A stretch of 64,000 nt of DNA. Source: Lepeophtheirus salmonis. Lineage: Eukaryota; Arthropoda; Copepoda; Siphonostomatoida; Caligidae. The notes under the pieces are model-generated. The model was not told the origin of the DNA, did not search any database, and saw only the letters and a program-made list of their open reading frames with translations. The position numbers were made by a program, and so were the translations under genes. Where the stretch lies: contig NC_052131.2 in the NCBI RefSeq assembly GCF_016086655.4, forward strand, positions 13,933,940-13,997,939, written 5' to 3'. The number at the start of each line of letters is the position of its first letter. Position 1 is the first letter of the stretch. This document shows, in pieces, positions 36,485 through 48,079 of this stretch.

Positions 36485-39400
36485 CCCTGTATAAATTATA
36501 TTAATACGAAAAAAGCGTGAGAAAAAAAATCAATGGAAACTTTATTGAATTTACGGCATTTTTTGATTGAGTTTTTAAATAATAACCTTTTTATTCGATG
36601 TTTTAATGAAAATATTCTGATACAAACTTCTTACTAAAATATTTTTCAGTGTATGTATTTAAAAAAAAATCTCAAATATAACGCACAATGTCTTTATAAA
36701 GTACATTAACTTGAACACTTCTTTGATATGTCTGACGATGCAAATTATTAGATTTAAATTATAAATGAAATACAGTCCAATACATAAATACACAATTATA
36801 TCAATTAAAAATATTTATTTCTCAATTCTACAAATTTTTGAATAATTATAACACTTTACAGTGTTTTAAGAAAGTCCAATTGAAAATCAAATATATTTTT
36901 TTTAATAATCAGCATTTAATTTTTAAATCTAATTGAAATATCTTCAGAACAGAAATATCTCAGAAACAAATCATTTGACTGCAAAAAAATAATGAAATAA
37001 TACTCTTTCAATGTACATTGAATTTTTTAAATTTATTTTTATGTTGTTAAGATCAAAACGTAGTAGAGGTTTGATGTGGGTTTCATTTACGGGGAAAATA
37101 GTAGAAAATGCTATAATTGCTTACAAACTGGATTTAAAAACATGTAAGTATCCTTGAATACCAAAAAAATCAATGCATTGTTAGTATTTGGAAGGGTACA
37201 TTGTATAAGTTAGCTAGCCTGTACTTTATAAATACTTCCTCTTTCTATCTCGAAATTAGAGATAACGAGAGTGGATAATTGAGATTCAAATATTGCCCCC
37301 TTCTAATAAGGAAATCACTTCGTAAGGCGAAGAATATATTATTGGAGTAGGCGCAGAGGGATCTCGCTTTTTAAGATATTAGAAGAATTAGCACTTTGAA
37401 TGATCAAGGAAGTAAATGGAGGAGGGGGGTAAGAATCGATATAAGACTGAGAGATGAAGCTGTAGGATATCAAATCTCATTAAGTAAAACACGATAGCTG
37501 TTTTTATCTAACATGAATAATTACAGTACATTTGCAGGATAAACGTTAAAGGTATCATTGAGAGTAACTTCTATGTCATAAAATCCATTAAGTTTTGTAA
37601 AAGAAACTCCAATGATTGTCTAATCTTACGTGGAAACTTGTTTGAGTAATTGTGATCGATTAAATAAAGATTCCTTTTTTCAAACTCTAATAATTTTGTT
37701 TAAAAAATATTTTCTTATGATTAAAAGGTTGGGTTATTTGAATTTCAACTATTTGCTACCGCTATCTCTAATTTTGAACTTGTGGCAAACTTATACAATA
37801 TATTTCAGTTCCATATATATTTGAATGAGTTGAAATATTTTTGAATATATAAACACAGAATATATATTCAATCTCCAATAATGAACTTGTGAAAGATATC
37901 TATTTTCCATAACTCGTCCTTCCATCCATCACTTAATAAATATGTCTTTAGAACATTTTATTCAAGCACAATTTCTGCTATTCCATTACGGATAGAATGG
38001 TATTATTTATAAGAAATCAATAAATGAAGAATATTTTTTCCACAAATTCTGTAGACGAAATATATTCAAGAACACCTTATGTTTTCATATGGCAAAAATG
38101 TATGTATATCTATGGTGTGTATATGTAGTATTAAATCAAATAATAGGTAGGTAACTGATGTTCCACTTATTTCTTTAATATCATCTCTAAGAAAAATAAT
38201 ATCGGGTTTGAAATATGTATATAGTTGTATTTGAAATGAAAAACGTTCATAATATGTACACAGTGCATAAACAAATCGAATACCTTCTAATTAGAGCTCC
38301 ATAGATCTATTATTTTTGCAATCGATGTTAGACTATTAAGAAGAAATTGTTAATTGGTCAAATAAGAGTTGGACTGATTATGTATAACTAAACATAATAG
38401 TTTACAATTACTCTATCTGACCTAGGAATTGTCTTTGAAGTCCATATACACTAAGAATATGGACTTCTATATATCCTTTAAACACCTCTTAATTTTTGAA
38501 ATTTTTCTTCGATAATGAAATATTTGAACTTTTTTTCCAAAAAATTATAAATATAAATTTTTTTCCGAAAAAAATAAATTTCTCTGAATAGCTGTACATT
38601 TTTTGAAGTTTTTCTCCGAAAATTTTAATATTTGGAACTTTTTTTTTCAAAAAATGTTATATTAAAATTTAACTTGTTAATACATCCCTTTATTAATACA
38701 TAACCTAAAAAAACAAAAACCCCGAAGGGGAAAGAAGAACGACCAATACATAGAACAAATCTATCATGATAACCAATATTATTCTTTTGTTTAGTTGTAA
38801 ATTACCATTAAAGCAGTAATGTGCTATGTATGTCAATAAAAATGCACTAAAATACTCTTGTTTCTTTTTTTTTTTTCTTTAATAAAAGATAAATTAAAAT
38901 AATTACTTTAAAAATATTTTAATTCATATAATTTATTCTTAAGAAATTGTAAAATAATGCATTAGAAACTTTTTTCTTTTTTTTTAAATTCCTATTTTGT
39001 TATAAGAATTGGTATATTGATTATATGTATATGACATTTTTTATGTCATTAAATATCACCCCTTACATCTTCATGAATGGGAAAAGTACAGGCTTTTTCA
39101 TGAGGCTTATGTATCAAGATATTAAATCAATCACTTTTTATTACATATATGCATCTATTTTTAAGTATATAACGTTTTCATTTGACGTCAACATTGTTGA
39201 TGTAGGTCATCTTGGGGGTCTAAATATCCAGCTTATATGAATAACCCTTTTTCAGTCAGATTTGAGGGATGTTTCGGAGAAGAGCCGCTTTGCTGTCATG
39301 ACGTTGAATTAGATTAGCTATAACCAGCTTTGAGATGAAGGAATTAAACATAAATCCCACTCTATATTTAGTAACGACAAAGGCAGGAATGACTTCTTTA

Positions 39401-40080
39401 TCGATCCTCAACTTCTTGTTCTTTAATGAAATGTTGTCAAGGCTTATATATAATTTTTGAAAATTCATGGATGTCAAAACCGTTTTTATACATACATACT
39501 ATTAATCAACTCGATTTATTTACCTTGACTTTTAAAATTGTGTAATTTATTATTATTTCTTGATTATTTAAATTAAGTATATTAGAAGTTTTTAACGCAT
39601 TTTTAATGTATTTTATATGTATATTTTGTGCTTATTTTGTAATATTCATCCTTTTCACCACTACTTGCGCTATCCCATAGAGTAATAGGATGGCTTAAGC
39701 ATCTTTGAAAAAGATGACGAATCTCCTTGACAAATGTAGGTCTGCAACTATTCATTCAGCTATGGATTATTATAATATAAAAATAAAGCACGTGAGTGTT
39801 TTTGATCCTATTATTATTTAGATTAACCCTACCAATTTAGAATTCTCGTATGATATATAATTTCATTGGTTTCCTAAATAAATATCTGTGGAGTTATTTA
39901 CGTTCAAATAATTTATACAAATTTCAAATTATGAGAATGAATTTAAAAATTGTTTTTTGTGCATTAGAAATGGAAAAATTACCTGATTTTCATATATCCT
40001 ATAAAAAAAATCCCATCAAGAATTAGTGTAAAGTTAAAACGAAAAAATGTTTTTGATCCATTGTTTTGAAAATAGCAAAA
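36485..40080. other. AT-rich stretch without a recognised gene
   Basis: Nothing firmly identified. Between 38480 and 38660 a degenerate repeat of TTTTTCCGAAAA-like units occurs. AACCCCGAAGGGGAAA near 38720 is a small palindrome. Confidence 0.5.
39256..39477 (-). CDS. Unidentified 73-codon open frame
   Basis: I do not recognise it. The predicted peptide has a more protein-like composition than the neighbouring AT-driven frames, with a stretch KKLRIDKEVIPAFVVTKYRV followed by a hydrophobic segment. The local sequence is also less AT-rich. There is no signal peptide, zinc finger or catalytic motif, and no clear splice sites. It may be a scrap of a transposable-element protein or chance. Confidence 0.15.
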   Translation of the reverse strand: MTSMNFQKLYISLDNISLKNKKLRIDKEVIPAFVVTKYRVGFMFNSFISKLVIANLIQRHDSKAALLRNIPQI

Positions 40081-40129
40081 GTAGCGTCACACTAAAAGCC
40101 TCCAGCAAATCTGTGACGTTTTCTTGGGT

Positions 40130-41290
40130 CAATGTAAGGAAGTAGGCCTTAACGCAAACTATATAAAGTACGCGTACACTTTCTTTGAACATAGTTCGAG
40201 AACAAATAGCTATTTCTTGGATGCTGACCCTAACTGGTCATAGATAGCCAGAACGTGATCCCAGTGTCGGTAAATGAAACGTATACGTACCTTGGGGTGC
40301 ATAGTCACCGTTGGGTGTCAGCTATGCCAGCATTTTTGACCAGTTGAGGTATGGGCGAAGAAATCTTGAGGCCGGTAAGCTCAGTGTCTTCCACATATAC
40401 ATATATAGGTTTAAGGGATCATCTCATCCCTCGTCTAAACTAACCACTCACCTACCCCAGATGCAGGTTAACTGATATAAAAGGGTGTGACCTCCTGATA
40501 AGGAGATCGTTAAGAGAGTGGGTGGGTCTGTCTCACGATACTCTAAAAGAGTTTTACTATGCCCGGGTTGCCAATAGAGGCTTGGGGCTGAAATAGCTCC
40601 TCATCTTCAGCTGGACTCTAGTATATGATAGAGCTCGGGCGCTAGATGACAGCAACTACACAGCCATTCTACAGGTCTGCAGATACAACAGAATTATGTT
40701 GGAGTTGAAGAAGGTCCAGATAGGGAGGTTATTATGTTCCTCCAGTGACCAAACTCCCGAGATGTACAGGCACTTTATTCAAAAGTAGAAACAAAGGGGA
40801 TAGAGTCAAGTCAGCACGGACATCAAAACTTATCTTTCTTGCTGACACGGTATATGAATGTTTCAGAGAAAGAATTTGCCTCTGCTGTGCAAATAATGGC
40901 TGAGTCCGTCAGGACTAAAGCAAAACAGTCCAGATTCGGGACACTGGAAGGGGATAATAAGTGCAGCATATGCCCTGAAAAAGTAAAAAAAAAAAACCTG
41001 GCTCAAATCCTCCAGACATGTCCAAAATTATAAACGCACCAACAGAATGACACAATGTTATTCAAAAAAGGATTGTGAGCTCCCTGAGCTAGAAGGGAAT
41101 AAAAGCCTTGGAAGGTAACGTTGTGCCGCGTGAGGAATCCTGATATTATAATTTTTAAGGGTAACAAAGACTACGGGTGGATCTGACCATTTTACCGGTT
41201 GTGTGTGAGCTTACGGATCGAGGAAAAGAGATGAGTACGGGACAGACGATTTTATAAAATCAAAAATTGCGCATCTTGAAATCGGTGACA
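40130..41290 (+). pseudogene. C-terminal part of a non-LTR reverse transcriptase/endonuclease
   Basis: Readable pieces in changing frames: a VGLN block at about 40142, ETYTYLGVHSH with the usual Y.YLG motif at 40282-40299, and LRDHLIPRLN near 40415. Then SHDTLKEFYYARVANRGLGL (40537-40590) is the conserved segment after the polymerase domain that in R2-like proteins reads DT...F..A.V..GGLGL. The zinc knuckle follows with CSICPEK (40962) and LAQILQTC (to 41021); the expected His of the CCHC set is Gln. Further on, NPDIIIF (41136 onward) and, one frame over, VDLTI (41177) fit the PD...D core of the restriction-like endonuclease. Multiple stops and frameshifts rule out function. The 64-codon frame 40839-41033 is a genuine fragment of this protein. 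Confidence 0.75.
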
Positions 41291-41420
41291 AGTATGAACT
41301 AAATGATATAATTGTAATACTTGTGGTAATAAATTGGAGGGCGTATTCTCTAAACAGGCATATACTGAACTAAATAAGGTTCTGGGCATCCCTCCAATGT
41401 TAATAAAATGAATCCAAAAT
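40130..41420 (+). mobile_element. 5'-truncated R2-like non-LTR retrotransposon
   Basis: A block clearly less AT-rich than its flanks contains, in order, the end of a reverse transcriptase, a Cys-rich knuckle and a restriction-like endonuclease signature, the layout of R2-type non-LTR elements. The 5' end is missing, as is common after incomplete reverse transcription, and there are no long terminal repeats. The sequence decays into AT-rich DNA after about 41420 without a clear poly-A tail. R2 itself targets 28S rDNA; no rDNA is seen here, so this is either a relative with other target choice or a displaced copy. Confidence 0.75.
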
Positions 41421-41424
41421 GAAT

Positions 41425-44400
41425 GTTTAGTCCTAAGAACCTCGCTGCTCTATACATAATGGATCGTAATATGATACAGAGGCAAGTGATTTAGAATTTA
41501 GGGTTTGATTTTTGTACATTTAGTTCACTTCCCTTTCCTCTAATTCACAAGCGGGGGAAGAAGGGAGTTAGGTGAACGAGTAATTAAGTTATTTTTAAGT
41601 TACAAAATATTTCATCTTCTTCTTTATTTTATTTGTATATGTTCTGTTTTTAAAGTGAATTTATATATTCCCAGGCGTAGGTTTTATTCATTTTAGCTCT
41701 TACACAGCAACTAGTGTAGTTGTGTTGGAGGAAGAGAAATAACCGTAAATTTTAGCACAGCTTTGTAAATAAAATTTTATAGTTACGGACGTGAGCCAAT
41801 TATCTATAACACAAACTCGCCATACGCAAACGTGGGCTTTTATTTTATTTTAGTCTCCTTAAAACCGAATCAGTGTGGATTTGTACTAGCGGTCATAGGA
41901 GTGCACCAACTCACATGTTTTTATTTTTTTCAACTAGATATTTATTTAGTCTAAAAACATTAAGTTTTATAGTTTTTTCAGTCAGTAGCCCACTCCGCAA
42001 TTCATCGCGTGGTTAAAGAGGGTGAATGGTTAAGTTTAATTAATTCATTAAAAAAAGATACTTCATCTAAATTCTACATTTACAAACCTAATGTCTTAAA
42101 CCCTTAATTAAAAACTGGGTTGCAATTGATTTATGGAATTGTAATATGGACAAGCTTCTAAAAAAAATTGAAACAATGGAGAAATTAAACGTTTTCAAAC
42201 ATTAGCCAAGTGTTTTAATCGGATAGCCATTTCACACTTAATAACATGATGGACTAGTTGGAGCCTATGCCGTTTTAAATAGTTTTTAATGTTAAACTTT
42301 TCTAAAAAATCTTTCTGATTATCCCTTTGATATATTTATTCCTTAATGTACATTGTTTTTTTTTTAAAGTTTATTTACATATATACAAATATGTCTCAAC
42401 TTTTTAAAATTTTTATAAATAAATGTAAATGTTTTTACTAGAACAGAATATATAAAGGGAGGTATCCCTGTTTAGGGAACCAAAAAAATGATTAAAAGAC
42501 CGAAATAAGTATCTGTCCCGAAAAGGACAAAAAATTCCAAAGCAGAAACCCCTCTAGCAAGTGAGGTGTGGCCCATTCCCAACAAAACAGAGGCCGTGTT
42601 TTTGGAAGTTTCAAGTCTCTGCCTTCCTTATTTGAAAAAAAACAACGCCCCATTAAAGTAGAATCTAGAGCTGTATTTGAGTCCACCTTTTCCCAATACA
42701 AGTACTAAAGTCCTATGTATTTTTAATATTAACTCCAGATATATTTTTAATAAATTTGATGTTTAATTTTCATTGCAGCTATGTCAAAAATAAATAATTA
42801 ATTAGTAAAAAGATATATATTATGGAGTGACGTAGCTCAGGAAATATACTTAATGTATATGTACTTTAAAGAGAATTCCTAGGTCAGATGAAGTAATTCT
42901 ATAATGTTTAATTATACTTAATTGGTGCAGCTGCAACTACTGACATGTATAATTATTTTCTTTGAATAACTATTAGTTGGAAGTTGTACATATGTGTTAT
43001 GGTAAAAATACAAAAATACAGTCAAGCATAAATTACTCACAAAATATCTATATTAAAATAAGAAGTACATATTTAAAAATAGGCCCAAAGGTAAAATGAC
43101 TACAATTCTATATTAAAAGACGTTCCCCTCAGGGTACCGAGTTCATGAAAAAAGGACATGGACTCTTGTACTACAACTTTCGTAGAATCTAATGTATATA
43201 AAAGTGGACTAAAGCAAACATGAACAAAACATTATCAGTTCTCTATTTTCAAACAAATAAATTTGTTTTACATGCTGCATCATTATTATTGGTTTTTTAT
43301 AAGATTTTATTGACTTTAACAATTCATTAATTAAGAGGAAGTTTCCTTCATCAAAGTAGCATTAATGGTCGCTATTTGTTTCAAAGATAACAAGTAACAA
43401 GATACAGAAATATGTAGGGAATTCAAATAAAAATTGATATGCTCTTAAAACATTTAAAATGTACATCTTATATGGACTAAAACTCTAAAACAATATCCTT
43501 AGTCTAACCAAATAACTGTATTACCCAACTATTTGAAGTTCTTTTTTAAATGTTCATCCATTCCCCTTTACCAAAAATGAAGTGAAGACGAAGAAGATTC
43601 TCCCTTCTCTTCAGCGCAAAAAAAACTATAGCATCTTTTTCATTTAGTGTTGCCTCTCTTCTTTTCGCTTAGTTGAATCCTTATCTTGAGGCAAACAAGG
43701 TACGGGGAAAAAGATTTTAACGTCAAAGTTTATGTTACTCGTGCAATAAGAGATATAAAAAAGGTGTTGATGATATAATTATATATTTGTGTTTTGTGAT
43801 GAGAGTAACATATAAAAGTGTTTAGGAAGTAGCGCAGTGTTTCGTCAACAGAAGAAAGTTTTTATGTAGGTACATAGAGACACATTCATGGTAAGGTTTA
43901 CATTAATAATAGTCAATATTTTAAGTATTTTGTACGTCTATGTACATATAAAAATTCCACTCGGCGCACTAATTTAATTTGTTTAGCTGTATTATACATT
44001 AATATATAACATATTTGTATGCAATTACTAAATATTGAATAGAATGCGAGAATACAAAATAAAAAACATCGACAAAATGCAACTTTTTTTAAAAATAATA
44101 CAAAATGAAAGCAAAATCCTCTTAATTAGCATCTAAAATTGCTCAAATATTAAATTCACATTATAGCATAATTTTCTTTATTGGAATATTTACATATGTT
44201 AGATACAATTACAATTTAATATTTGTCCCTGTGTACACATATACTTGAAACATGGAAGAGTAATTTGTCTGATTCAATTTGATAGCTAAAACATAGAATT
44301 AAAAAGGCAGAATTGTTACTTTTAAGGAAAAAAAAAAACAATTTTGAATGTTGAGAGTATGTAAATCGGTGAGTTGTAAGGCGTACAAAATATATAAAGT

Positions 44401-46540
44401 ATGTGCATAATTAAATTTGGTGGTTTAACATAATAGGCTCATGCTGTTATTGGAGTTGGATGAAATACTTATGTACATTCTACATACTAAAGAAGGGTTT
44501 TTTAATCTTGGGTAAATTTACTTATTTTAATGGGTAAATATTGGTAAAAATATTATATCAATAATATATATTGATCAATTCCAAGAAATACAATATATAG
44601 CAAAAGAAAGTACCTAAATAAAGGGGTAAACTCCTCAAAAGGTGAATAACTAGTATATTTGAGTATTTCGTCTATGGAGTAATTTGTTTTCCTATACTAG
44701 GGTCTTTTCTGATTTGGAGAGATATTTGGTAAATTTTAGATACTTTATGTCATTTTTAACATAGTGCTGGTATTCTAAAGATAATAAAAAGTGGTTTTTT
44801 CTATCAAAATGTACTTTTTCTAGGCATTTTCTACATTTCAAATTTTGAATCTATGTAGAAGCAAATTTTGTAAAATGATTTTTGTATGTATATATATTTA
44901 TTTATTGTATACATTGTAAAAGTTAAGATGTCTGACTAGTGTTTCCCTCTTCGATTAGAAAAAGAAAAAAAAATCACTAATTTAATGAAAATATATACAT
45001 ATATAAACATTATTTGGCCATGTATTTAAAATTTGGTGGAAATAAGACATTTATTCATTTTTAAAATCAATAAAACTCGCACGAAAGACTTGAAATGTGT
45101 GAATTTTTTTTTTCAATGACCTCAAACAGAAAGACCATAGTGAAGTAAAAAAACTTAACCACATATATGCGAGAAAATATAATATATATATGTATCTATG
45201 AATAGTATCTCCGTATCACTTCACAAAGAGGCCACAAGGAATAATTCTTTTAGTTCAAGCCAATAAAAATATCCCTTCTACTATAAAAACAGTATCAATC
45301 GATATAGATGTTCACTTGCAGGACAACAACCCAGTTATTTATGTAAAAATACAAATAAATGTAACTAATTTAACAAAAACATACTTGTATGAAGCTATTT
45401 TTCCTACCTCCTCACCCCCTCATAATGGCCATCAAAATAAAAATAACTACTGCTTTAGCATCCTACTACCAAATCTGAAGGAGAAATAATAAATGTGCTT
45501 CATATGCAGACTACATATATTAGCTTGTTAAAAACAAACATTTGTATACATTTGAAACCTGATTTAAAGTGTCAAAAGTATAATTTTTTTTTGGAGGGTT
45601 TTTAAGTTTTGGAAACCCTGACTCATTGGCCTTGTATATTAGATGTGAAAATTATTTATTTGGAAATTTAAACGTATTTGAATATTATTATTTTGTAGTG
45701 TGTTTACTCCGTAAATATAAAACTTAAAATGTTTTTTATGAAGGAAAAGAGTTAAAGTGATGCGCCCTATGCACGGTATATCTTTTTATTTGTCTAACAT
45801 ATTATTGATTTTGTCTTCAAAAGAAACACTACTAAGTAATTCTTCTAAATACATTTAACACTCATATAAATACCATTGCCCATGTATGAGTCTTTTCCTT
45901 ACTTATGTACATAGCACTTTCAGCAACTAATTATATTATAATATGTTTTGTTTCTAAAATAAAAAGCAAAGCAATGTTTTTATACTATATGGATAGTTTC
46001 ATAACATTTGAACCCACATTATAATGGAATAACCAATTTACATAGAAAGAGATTCAATATAGAATGATGATATTTTGGATGTTCTTTGATTTTAAACTTT
46101 GAAATCCTAATAACAAAATATACCCTATTTTTTTAGTGTAATATTTCCCCTCTCTTATTTTCCAATTCTCTTTTTGCAATGAGTGGATATGATTAAATAC
46201 TTCATTGACATCCTATTCTACATCCACATACTACAGTCTCCATACAATACCATTAATAATTTTGTCTATATGTATGTATATACTCATATATATATATATT
46301 GAGTTGATAAATTGTTTATAGCTTTCAACAGTGTATATTATAATATATATAAGTATTTAGTCTCTTGTCTCCACAGTTGGAAGTCCAATTGACTTTATTC
46401 ATGAACAAAAATGAAGCTGTGTTTTTTATTCTTCTGTATTATTTAATATATTTACGCTTTACAGCAAACATGTTTGTGAGCCAGTGAAATTTTTTGGAAA
46501 GGGTTTTGAGAATAAACTTCTCTTTTCATAGATGGGAAAA
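41425..46540. other. Long AT-rich stretch without a recognised gene
   Basis: Five kilobases with no identifiable coding or RNA gene. A GC-richer patch at 42470-42700 carries a 69-codon minus frame that I cannot identify. Confidence 0.5.
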
Positions 46541-46544
46541 AAGT

Positions 46545-47912
46545 TTATAGCCTAACCCATGCAATTTTGACATCAATTTCAGTGACACGGTGTATTGTCT
46601 TGATGAAACAACAATTTTTTTTTCTAATGCAGCTTTTTTTTTGTGATTTCATCCTTCAACCTCTCCAACAGTACTATGTACTAGTCGATGCTAATGGTTT
46701 GTCCCTTTTGGAATATTATAACCTGCACATCTTCAAATACTGATGCCATAAACTTGCCAGCCGACTATTTCACCTTTCTACAGTTTGCATTTGGTTCATC
46801 GCGTTCAGCCCGCTAGGCTGATTATCGACTGCACTTTGGAGAGTTGTGATGGAGCCCCGTTTCACCCATAGTCAAATATCGTCTATAAAATTCTTATTCA
46901 TGACGGATTAATTCCCCTAAAAATTGCTCCTAATCACTAACACGCTGTTACATTATTTTCTTTTTAGCATATTTATTCATTCTAATCAATATATTTTTAA
47001 AACAACAGAAACATTATTATCATGTTCTGGTTAAAAAAACATACAAAAACAAAGAAGAAACGACATTCGTATGTTAAATTAAAGTTATGTCAACGACACA
47101 AAGATAAAAAAACCAAAAACAGGCAATTCTAGAGGTCTTATAAGTATGAAGAGATGATCCTGAGTTAGATCTGAAAAATAATTATTAGTAAACATTCCAT
47201 AATTACATATTAGTATTTACCATGGATAGAGAAGGAGTTGAGGATTATAATTGCCTTAAAGACGTAATCTATTAACAAGCTGTTCGAACTTTCTTTTTGC
47301 AAAAGATGAAATTCCTTTCTCTTTACGAACAATACTTACACTCGAAGCTTGCTTAATTATTTTATCTGGAATGACTTCTAAGGCAATTAAATAAGGGATC
47401 CGAGGACCAAGATAATTAATTTTGAAATCTCGTTCAGAGCACATCTGCCGTGTTTTATGGTATATAAATAAGTTATTCAAAATACGGCTCCCTTTTGAAA
47501 TTTATAGACCTGTAAAAGTTATCCTTGCATTAATAGGGAACTCACTCCTTCTGTTCTTGCATGTTGTTACACTTGATCGATTGTGAGCTCGTACAGCACC
47601 TACATTACACACAGCTTTCTTATGTCCAAACATTTTTGCACAATAAGCGCAACACTTTCCTTTGATATCTATAGTGTCTCAGCCGTATCTATCAACTTCA
47701 TTTTAGGTTCATTCAAAATTATTTTTCAGACTTTTTGTATATTTTCGTTGGTTACACATCGTCCTCGAAGCTCATTTCACCTCGTTTAAATTAAGCAAAC
47801 ACTTTTTAACGATGGTGCAGAGTATAAATAATGTTTGTCAAACCAAACTTGGCTTCAACAGCATTTATTTGTTTGCCAAAAACCAATGCTCTATTAACAT
47901 ACGAAATTCAAT
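46545..47912 (-). pseudogene. Mariner transposase, two blocks, inactive
   Basis: N-terminal block: EFRMLIEHWFL, NAVEAK and KHYLYSAPSLKSVC match the first helix-turn-helix region. NENIQKV, KIILNEPKMKLIDTAETL and ISKESVALIV match the second, then DIRKLC and ELTIDQ, with frame changes and stops. C-terminal block: FYRRYLTMGETGLHH stands where mariners have T.DETW, so the first catalytic Asp is Gly. AGKFMASVF, LLERLKDEITKKK and LLFHQDNTPCH follow; here the second Asp survives (46597-46599). LHGLGYKLFSH is the last clear piece and the third Asp region is not recognisable. The block order and strand are right for one gene; the intervening 46986-47519 is foreign or strongly rearranged. Confidence 0.8.
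47256..47480 (-). CDS. Unidentified 74-codon open frame within the mariner
   Basis: I do not recognise the family. The peptide has a balanced composition, with YLGPRIPYLIALEVIPDKII, then VRKEKGISSFAKRKFEQL and a basic C-terminus, which looks more like real protein than the A/T-driven frames around it. It lies in the segment that separates the two halves of the mariner transposase. A GTAAGT within the frame could be a splice donor but the frame stays open past it. It could be a host-gene scrap captured by insertion, an exon of a gene spanning the window, or chance. Confidence 0.25.
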   Translation of the reverse strand: MNNLFIYHKTRQMCSERDFKINYLGPRIPYLIALEVIPDKIIKQASSVSIVRKEKGISSFAKRKFEQLVNRLRL

Positions 47913-48079
47913 TCTCTTACACTTTTCTAGCAATATGAAAAGTTACTTCACTCACAATGCTATATCCTACGAATCAATTGTCTAACAGCTGAAAAACTTG
48001 TACAACTATCTTTTTAGAGACAATACTATCATATAATGATCATATGATTAAAATTCTAGTCGCACCATCAATGTGTCAC

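Larger units (their letters stand above)
46545..48072 (-). mobile_element. Decayed mariner element interrupted by extra sequence
   Basis: Read on the minus strand. A possible 5' TIR around 48041-48072 contains GATGGTGCGACTAGA, similar in form to mariner ends (GGTGC near the start). The transposase follows in two blocks, 47912-47520 and 46985-46545, separated by about 530 bp that does not belong to it. The 3' TIR was not found. Decay is heavier than in the mariner at 7.5 kb. Confidence 0.75.

Noticed and set aside
38480..38660. Repeated TTTTTCCGAAAA-like units as a possible CRISPR or satellite array
   Set aside because: Units are degenerate with irregular spacing and no distinct spacers; better read as low-complexity drift.
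43197..43240. TATAAAAG followed by TCAGTT, like an arthropod core promoter
   Set aside because: The spacing of about 40 bases is too long for a TATA-initiator pair, and TATA-like words are expected by chance at this base composition.
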